DNA of 12,268 nt from Prevotellamassilia sp. (GTDB taxonomy: Bacteria > Bacteroidota > Bacteroidia > Bacteroidales > Bacteroidaceae): positions 1 to 12,268 of the forward strand of contig JAHAWW010000188.1 of assembly GCA_018383375.1 (NCBI GenBank), written 5' to 3'. Below, one piece after another: positions 6,386 to 12,268 of the stretch. Every line of letters starts with the position of its first letter. The stretch's first letter is position 1. The translations under genes and the position numbers were made by a program. The notes below the pieces were generated by a model. The model was not told where the DNA came from and made no database searches. It saw only the letters and a list, made by a program, of their open reading frames with translations.

Positions 6386-7873
6386 TCACTTGTTGAGTTT
6401 CCAAGTGGCGCCTTCTTTAGTGTCTTTCACCTCAAAGCCGAGGGCAGCCAGACGGTCGCGGATTTGGTCGCTCGTAGCCCAGTCTTTAGCCGCCTTGGCT
6501 TTGGCACGAAGCTCCAGCAACAAGTCGATGGCCTGGCCGAAGCTCTTTTCACGCTCGGCGTTACCGCTCTCTTCGGGCTGCAGGCCGAGGATGTCGAAGG
6601 CAAACGTGCGGAACACGCGGCGCAGGGCCTCAAGGCCTTCGGGCGTAATGGTCTGCTGGCGGTCGGCCAACTGGTTGACCGTGCGTGTGGCGTCGAAGAG
6701 ATGACTGATAACTATGGGCGAGTTGAGGTCGTCGTCGAGTGCAGCGTAGCATTTAGCTTCCAATTCGGCAGCAAATTCTTCACCCAAAACGCCGGTGGCT
6801 GTGGCTTCGATGCGGTCGAGGGCGGCGATGGCGTCCATGAGACGGTCGAGACCTTTTTTGGAGGCTTGGAGCGCTTCGTTTGAGAAGTCGACCGTAGAGC
6901 GATAGTGAGCCTGAAGGATGAAAAAGCGAATGGTCATCGGGGTGTAAGGCTGCTCGAGCAGGGGATGGTCGCCGGTGAAAAATTGGTCAAGCGTGATGAA
7001 GTTGTTGTAGCTCTTGCCCATTTTCTTGCCTGCGATGGTAATCATATTGTTGTGCATCCAATATTTCACCATAGGTTCGCCTTGAGCGGCGACTGCTTGA
7101 GCGATTTCACACTCGTGATGAGGAAAGACGAGGTCCATACCACCACCGTGAATGTCGAATTTGGCTCCGAGATATTTGCGGCCCATGGCTGTGCACTCGC
7201 AGTGCCAACCGGGGAAACCTTCACTCCACGGCGACGGCCAGCGCATAATGTGCTCGGGCTGTGCTTTCTTCCACAGCGCGAAGTCGGCCTGACGACGTTT
7301 CTCGCCCACACCGTCGAGCTCGCGGCTGGCGTCGTGCACATCGTCAAGGTTGCGGCCGGAGAGGATACCATAGTGATGGTCTTTGTTGTATTTTTCCACA
7401 TCAAAATAGACCGAACCATTCGACTCGTAAGCATAACCATTGTCCATAATTTGCTTCACGAGCTGTTCCTGCTCAATGATGTGGCCCGTGGCGTGGGGCT
7501 CAATGCTTGGCGGCAGCACACCGAGGCTTGCCATGGCCTGATTGAAGCGGTTGGTGTAGTATTGCGCCACTTCCATCGGCTCGAGCTGTTCGAGGCGTGC
7601 TTTTTTGGCGATTTTGTCTTCGCCTTCGTCGGCATCGTGCTCAAGGTGTCCCACGTCGGTGATGTTGCGCACAAAGCGCACCTTATAACCCAGATGACGC
7701 AAATAGCGGAAAAGGAGGTCGAAGGTGATGGCCGGACGAGCGTGGCCCAGATGGGCATCACCGTAGACTGTGGGACCGCAGACATACATGCCGACGTGTC
7801 CGGGGTTAATGGGTTCGAACACCTCTTTTTTGCGTGAGAGCGTGTTGTAGATTTGAAGATTGTTTTTAATCAT
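6386..7873 (-). CDS. cysS: Cysteinyl-tRNA synthetase
   Basis: A class I aminoacyl-tRNA synthetase that activates cysteine with ATP and charges tRNA-Cys in the cytosol; an essential housekeeping enzyme. The 495-residue protein has the catalytic-site HIGH motif as HLGH (41-44) and the mobile-loop motif as KMGKS (284-288), a KMSKS variant. The cysteine-selecting zinc site is complete: C32 in YVCGPTVYG, C225 in WHCEC, and H252 and E256 in FPHHECE. Helical and anticodon-binding domains follow from about residue 340 to the end. The frame extends 14 codons upstream, but the ATG at 7873 starts the usual N-terminus (MIKNNLQIYNTL) with an A/T-rich start region. It sits downstream of frdB on the same strand, separated by 117 bp that contain a strong hairpin. 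It may therefore rely on read-through or on a promoter I could not identify. Confidence 0.97.
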   Translation of the reverse strand: MIKNNLQIYNTLSRKKEVFEPINPGHVGMYVCGPTVYGDAHLGHARPAITFDLLFRYLRHLGYKVRFVRNITDVGHLEHDADEGEDKIAKKARLEQLEPMEVAQYYTNRFNQAMASLGVLPPSIEPHATGHIIEQEQLVKQIMDNGYAYESNGSVYFDVEKYNKDHHYGILSGRNLDDVHDASRELDGVGEKRRQADFALWKKAQPEHIMRWPSPWSEGFPGWHCECTAMGRKYLGAKFDIHGGGMDLVFPHHECEIAQAVAAQGEPMVKYWMHNNMITIAGKKMGKSYNNFITLDQFFTGDHPLLEQPYTPMTIRFFILQAHYRSTVDFSNEALQASKKGLDRLMDAIAALDRIEATATGVLGEEFAAELEAKCYAALDDDLNSPIVISHLFDATRTVNQLADRQQTITPEGLEALRRVFRTFAFDILGLQPEESGNAEREKSFGQAIDLLLELRAKAKAAKDWATSDQIRDRLAALGFEVKDTKEGATWKLNK

Positions 7874-7916
7874 AGCTTTTTGCTGAAACGTCCCAACCTT
7901 CCCCCTCATGACCAAA

Positions 7917-7948
7917 CCGCCGCCGACCCATCCGTGGGCCTGCGGCGG
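7917..7948 (-). terminator. Strong GC hairpin after frdB, probable frd operon terminator
   Basis: The arms at 7917-7930 and 7935-7948 form a 14-bp stem around a 4-nt loop. On the minus strand 12 pairs are Watson-Crick, one is G-U and one is an A-G mismatch. TTTGG follows the second arm in the direction of transcription, so the T-run is short. It lies 42 bp after the frdB stop and 43 bp before the cysS ATG. A smaller CCTCTT/AAGAGG hairpin lies just before it, about 7962-7978. Confidence 0.6.
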
Positions 7949-7990
7949 CAGTTGATGAGTAGAGTCCTCTTTTATGAAGAGGGAAGGAGA

Positions 7991-8749
7991 TTAGTCGTGA
8001 AGTTTGGCTTTGATAAACTCGCGGTTGAGGCGGGCGATATTGGCCACGGTCTCATTCTTGGGGCAGACAGCCTCGCAAGCACGCGTGTTGGTGCAGTTGC
8101 CGAAACCGAGTTCGTCCATCTTGGCTACCATTGCCTTGGCGCGCTTAGCTGCTTCGGGGCGTCCCTGAGGCAGGAGGGCAAACTGGCTCACCTTAGAGCT
8201 GACGAAGAGCATGGCCGAGCCGTTTTTGCAGGCTGCCACACAGGCGCCGCAACCAATACAGGTGGCGCAGTCCATAGCCTCGTCGGCATCTTGCTTAGGA
8301 ATGAGAATGGCGTTGGCATCTTGAGGTGCACCGGTGCGCACGGTGATGTAACCACCGGCGGCTTGGATTTTGTCGAAAGCCGAACGGTCTACCATACAGT
8401 CTTTGATAACGGGGAAGGCAGCCGAGCGCCAAGGCTCTACGGTGATGACGTCGCCATCGTTGAAGCGGCGCATATAGAGCTGACAGGTGGTGGCGCCGGT
8501 AGCGGTCTTGCCGTGGGGCGTACCGTTGATATAGAGCGAGCACATACCGCAGATACCTTCACGGCAGTCGTGGTCAAACACGAACGGTTCTTTGCCTTCG
8601 GCCACGAGTTCCTCATTGAGGATGTCGAGCATTTCAAGGAAAGAAGTATCGTCGGGGATGTCCTTCATTTCGCGCATATCGAAGTGACCCGCATCTTTAG
8701 GGCCGTTTTGCTTCCAATACTTGAGTGTAAAAGATATGTTCTTTGCCAT
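7991..8749 (-). CDS. frdB: Fumarate reductase/succinate dehydrogenase iron-sulfur subunit
   Basis: The electron-wiring subunit of the membrane complex; it passes electrons between the cytochrome b quinone site and the flavoprotein. The 252-residue sequence shows an N-terminal ferredoxin-like domain with a [2Fe-2S] set at C62, C67, C70 and C89 (CREGICGMC plus a later Cys). The C-terminal domain has C164, C167, C170 and C174 followed by C219, C225 and C229. By comparison with E. coli FrdB, C164/C167/C170/C229 would bind [4Fe-4S] and C174/C219/C225 [3Fe-4S]. An extra cysteine, C161, precedes the first motif. It begins 6 bp after the flavoprotein stop, so it is the last gene of a tight operon. 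Physiological direction cannot be read from sequence; fumarate reduction is expected in an anaerobic Bacteroidales. The alternative name is sdhB. Confidence 0.96.
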   Translation of the reverse strand: MAKNISFTLKYWKQNGPKDAGHFDMREMKDIPDDTSFLEMLDILNEELVAEGKEPFVFDHDCREGICGMCSLYINGTPHGKTATGATTCQLYMRRFNDGDVITVEPWRSAAFPVIKDCMVDRSAFDKIQAAGGYITVRTGAPQDANAILIPKQDADEAMDCATCIGCGACVAACKNGSAMLFVSSKVSQFALLPQGRPEAAKRAKAMVAKMDELGFGNCTNTRACEAVCPKNETVANIARLNREFIKAKLHD

Positions 8750-8755
8750 GGCTTT

Positions 8756-10723
<1,968 letters not shown>

Positions 10724-10773
10724 TGCTTTGAAAGATTAAATGTGATGAGTTAAGGTGTGAGGTCTGTCGGGGA

Positions 10774-11460
10774 TTAGGCTGCGATGCCGCCACAGCAAGT
10801 ATAGCCGATGGCTACGGCTGCAAAGAGCAACATTACGATGGTGACATAAGCCGTACCGATGGCCTTCCAGCGGCAGAACCAAACCTTGTTGTTGAGGCCA
10901 AGCGTCTGGAATGCGCTCCAGAAACCGTGAGTGAGGTGGAACCAAAGGGCCACGAACCACACGAGGTAAATCACGGTGTAGATGGGATTGCTGAAGGTCA
11001 AGGCAATGAGTGCAGCGCCGTCGTGGGCCGGAACGTCAGCCACGAAGGCGTAACCACCGTTGACCATCTCGGCAAACATCATGTTGAACCAGAAGTTCCA
11101 GAGGTGCAAGAGCAGACCGAGCACGACGATGACGCCGAGCACGAACATGTTTTGCGAAGCCCATTCCACCTTGGCGGGCTTGTCCGTCACGGCGTAGCGG
11201 TTTGAGCCACGGGCCTTGCGGTTCTGGAGGGTGAGGATGATGGCATACACAAAGTGAATGACCACAAGCACGGCCAAAGCCACTGTTGCCACCACGGCAT
11301 ACCAATTGGCACCCAGGGCGCTACATACGGTGTTGTAGGCGTCGCCGTCGATGAGGGCAACCACATTCATGCACGCATGAAACGTCAGAAACAGAATGAG
11401 CGCAATGCCGGTGACCGACATCAACACCTTCCGTCCAATAGAAGAGTTAGTTAACCACAT
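10774..11460 (-). CDS. frdC: Fumarate reductase/succinate dehydrogenase cytochrome b subunit
   Basis: The membrane anchor and quinone-reactive subunit of the complex. Its 228 residues form five hydrophobic helices (about 13-36, 54-79, 103-128, 155-178 and 200-220). Histidines H28, H69, H119 and H175/H178 lie in or beside the helices, as expected for the two haem b groups of the single-subunit, di-haem class typified by Wolinella FrdC. Four of them are the likely axial ligands; choosing between H175 and H178 needs an alignment. The ATG at 11460 begins MWLTNSSIGRK, a normal cytoplasmic N-terminus. It is the first gene of the frdCAB operon, about 79 bp downstream of a good promoter at 11539-11569. 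In Bacteroidales this complex takes electrons from menaquinol during fumarate respiration; that role is known for the group and inferred here. The alternative name is sdhC. Confidence 0.95.
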   Translation of the reverse strand: MWLTNSSIGRKVLMSVTGIALILFLTFHACMNVVALIDGDAYNTVCSALGANWYAVVATVALAVLVVIHFVYAIILTLQNRKARGSNRYAVTDKPAKVEWASQNMFVLGVIVVLGLLLHLWNFWFNMMFAEMVNGGYAFVADVPAHDGAALIALTFSNPIYTVIYLVWFVALWFHLTHGFWSAFQTLGLNNKVWFCRWKAIGTAYVTIVMLLFAAVAIGYTCCGGIAA

Positions 11461-11538
11461 AAAAGATTTGAATTAAGTTTGATATTAATGTTTGATTTAT
11501 CCGAGTGATATTTTTTGCACGCTTTAAACAAATTACTG

Positions 11539-11569
11539 CAAAAATAAAACTTTCACTTTGTTTCTCAAA
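11539..11569 (-). promoter_or_regulatory. Promoter of the frdCAB operon
   Basis: On the minus strand TTTG (plus 11566-11569) and TATTTTTG (plus 11539-11546) are separated by exactly 19 nt, a full match to the Bacteroidota -33/-7 consensus. Transcription would begin near 11532-11535, giving an AT-rich leader of about 72 nt before the frdC ATG. The leader shows no obvious riboswitch. This is the best-supported promoter in the window. Confidence 0.7.
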
Positions 11570-11622
11570 ACGGGCGGGCAAAAAAACTTCTGCCACAGGC
11601 AATGGGGCATAAGTTTTTGTCT

Positions 11623-11653
11623 TTTTCGGCTCTTTGACGAAGTGTTATCTTTG
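11623..11653 (+). promoter_or_regulatory. Rightward promoter-like site in the frdC-glf gap
   Basis: TATCTTTG at 11646-11653 fits the -7 consensus TAnnTTTG; TTTT at 11623-11626 is an imperfect -33 box at 19-nt spacing. Transcription would start near 11657-11660, diverging from the frd promoter and running toward the 3' end of glf on the other strand. Its 12-nt core TTATCTTTGAGG also occurs in the promoter-like site at 184-214. No coding target is visible, so the transcript could be a small RNA. Confidence 0.4.
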
Positions 11654-11711
11654 AGGTGAAGAGGTAAGAAGAGACTTCAAATTGAAACTTTTGTCGGCTA
11701 TTAAAGCATTT

Positions 11712-11749
11712 ACGGGGATAAGGACTGAAAAAGTTGTCCTTATCCCCGT
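11712..11749. repeat. Perfect 14-bp inverted repeat
   Basis: ACGGGGATAAGGAC (11712-11725) and GTCCTTATCCCCGT (11736-11749) are exact reverse complements around a 10-nt loop. Rightward, GTCTTTTG follows, a short U-rich tail; leftward, AAATGC follows. It could be a terminator for a rightward RNA, a structural part of one, or a symmetrical protein-binding site. Confidence 0.75.
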
Positions 11750-11757
11750 GTCTTTTG

Positions 11758-11771
11758 TCCTTATCGCCGTC
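11758..11771 (+). repeat. Third near-copy of the hairpin arm
   Basis: GTCCTTATCGCCGT repeats the right arm at 11736-11749 with a single C-to-G change, at a 22-nt offset. It could therefore pair with the left arm at 11712-11725 over 13 of 14 positions, giving two mutually exclusive hairpins. Confidence 0.7.
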
Positions 11772-11849
11772 GATGTTTTCCTTAATCGGGGGCGTCGAAA
11801 GTGGTTTTCGGTCGCTTTCAAAGGCGTTTGAAAAGGTGTCGAAAGGTTT

Positions 11850-11877
11850 TGACGAAAAAAATGCCGTTTTTTTGTCA
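11850..11877 (-). terminator. T/A-rich hairpin after glf, possible terminator
   Basis: TGAC-AAAAAAA pairs with TTTTTTT-GTCA over 11 bp, with one bulged G at 11854 and a TGCCG loop. It lies 16 bp past the glf stop on the minus strand, where a terminator is expected. The stem is nearly all A-T apart from its base, so it is atypical. Its arm CGTTTTTTTGTCAC also occurs at 427-440. Confidence 0.35.
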
Positions 11878-11893
11878 CACTCAACCTGCCTAT

Positions 11894-12268
11894 TTAAACA
11901 TCGGCCGTGTCGCCTTCGGGATGAAGTTCAGCGAAGCGGTGCATGGCTTCGGCGATGACAGGGGCCATGTCGTAGTAGCGGTATTGGGCCAAACGGCCAC
12001 CAAAGACCACATCCGGTTCGCGCTCTGCCCGCTCGCGATAGGCGGCTGCCAGAGCGTCGTTGCGTGCGTCGTTGACGGGATAGTAAGGCTCGGCTCCCTC
12101 ATGGTATTCGGCCGAATATTCTTCCGACACCACCGTATGTGAATTGGCATAGACGTCGGCACCGAAGCAGGTGAAGTGTTTGTGCTCGATGACACGCGTG
12201 TAAGGCACTTCGGCCGAGGTGTAGTTGACCACGGCATTGCCTTGATAGTTTGGTGTGTGCTCCACTCG
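11894..12268 (-). CDS. glf: UDP-galactopyranose mutase, C-terminal part (partial)
   Basis: Only the last 124 residues are in the window; the 5' part continues past the right edge. The enzyme is a cytosolic flavoprotein that converts UDP-galactopyranose to UDP-galactofuranose for cell-surface polysaccharides. Recognisable C-terminal features are QGNAVVNYT, the PYTRVIEHKHF segment, EPYYPVNDARND, and near the end FGGRLAQYRYYDM, which carries the conserved Arg and Tyr residues around the flavin and substrate diphosphate. The frame is open to the edge without interruption, and the stop lies at 11894-11896. Full-length family members are about 370-400 residues, so roughly two thirds of the gene is missing here. 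Surface-glycan genes might be expected upstream, but none can be seen in this window. Confidence 0.92.
   Translation of the reverse strand, partial: RVEHTPNYQGNAVVNYTSAEVPYTRVIEHKHFTCFGADVYANSHTVVSEEYSAEYHEGAEPYYPVNDARNDALAAAYRERAEREPDVVFGGRLAQYRYYDMAPVIAEAMHRFAELHPEGDTADV

Larger units (their letters stand above)
11461..11893. other. frdC-glf intergenic region, no gene seen
   Basis: I find no credible coding sequence in these 433 bp; the short frames present are low-complexity. The stretch holds the leftward frd promoter (11539-11569), a rightward promoter-like site (11623-11653), a perfect 14-bp hairpin with a third near-copy of one arm (11712-11771), a small TTTCAAA/TTTGAAA hairpin (11816-11833), and a T/A-rich hairpin after glf (11850-11877). 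Imperfect copies of GTCGAAAG-GGTTTT occur near 11794 and 11839. Confidence 0.6.

Noticed and set aside
7874..7916. Dedicated cysS promoter beginning at TTTGG
   Set aside because: TTTG is present, but the sequence about 20 nt downstream (GACGTTTC) lacks the TA of the -7 box, and the start would fall on the ATG.
11712..11771. CRISPR-like or tandem array
   Set aside because: There are only two same-sense copies and one inverted copy of a 14-nt unit with short unequal spacers, so it is not an array.

Overview
The window looks like chromosome from a Bacteroidota bacterium, most likely Bacteroidales and possibly a fairly GC-rich Prevotellaceae member; this placement is inferred. The grounds are several promoter-like sites of the Bacteroidota form TTTG-N19-TAnnTTTG, A-rich start regions with little Shine-Dalgarno signal, a frdCAB-order fumarate reductase/succinate dehydrogenase operon with a single five-helix cytochrome b, and housekeeping proteins that read like Bacteroidales homologues. 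I cannot name the species from sequence alone.

Layout, left to right. Positions 1-642 hold no convincing gene. They carry a possible leftward promoter for an off-window gene, a rightward promoter-like site followed at once by a terminator-like hairpin, a cluster of short GACA/GGCAGA motifs, and the -7 box of the next gene. At 643-3467 on the plus strand lie an M24 aminopeptidase P and, 41 bp on, an unrecognised seven-helix membrane protein with a very acidic tail. A hairpin terminator sits between this pair and a convergent minus-strand pair at 3696-6274: an NhaC-family antiporter encoded downstream of a BaiN/HI0933-type flavoprotein. Further right on the minus strand is cysS (6386-7873), then frdB, frdA and frdC (7991-11460). 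The frd operon has a good promoter upstream and a strong hairpin after frdB. The right edge holds the C-terminal part of glf (UDP-galactopyranose mutase), also on the minus strand. Between frdC and glf are 433 bp of non-coding DNA rich in inverted repeats.

How the genes work together: frdCAB encodes the membrane quinone-linked complex that interconverts fumarate and succinate, the terminal step of the succinate-forming fermentation typical of Bacteroidales. cysS charges tRNA-Cys, the M24 enzyme trims Xaa-Pro peptides, the NhaC-like protein probably exchanges ions across the inner membrane, and glf makes UDP-galactofuranose for surface glycans. These are ordinary chromosomal functions. I found no CRISPR array, transposase, phage gene, tRNA, rRNA or toxin-antitoxin pair, and I do not see an undescribed multi-gene system. 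The parts most worth a second look are non-coding: the frdC-glf intergenic region, with a perfect 14-bp hairpin plus a third near-copy of one arm, and the leader-like elements at 184-258. The acidic-tailed membrane protein is the only complete gene I cannot identify.
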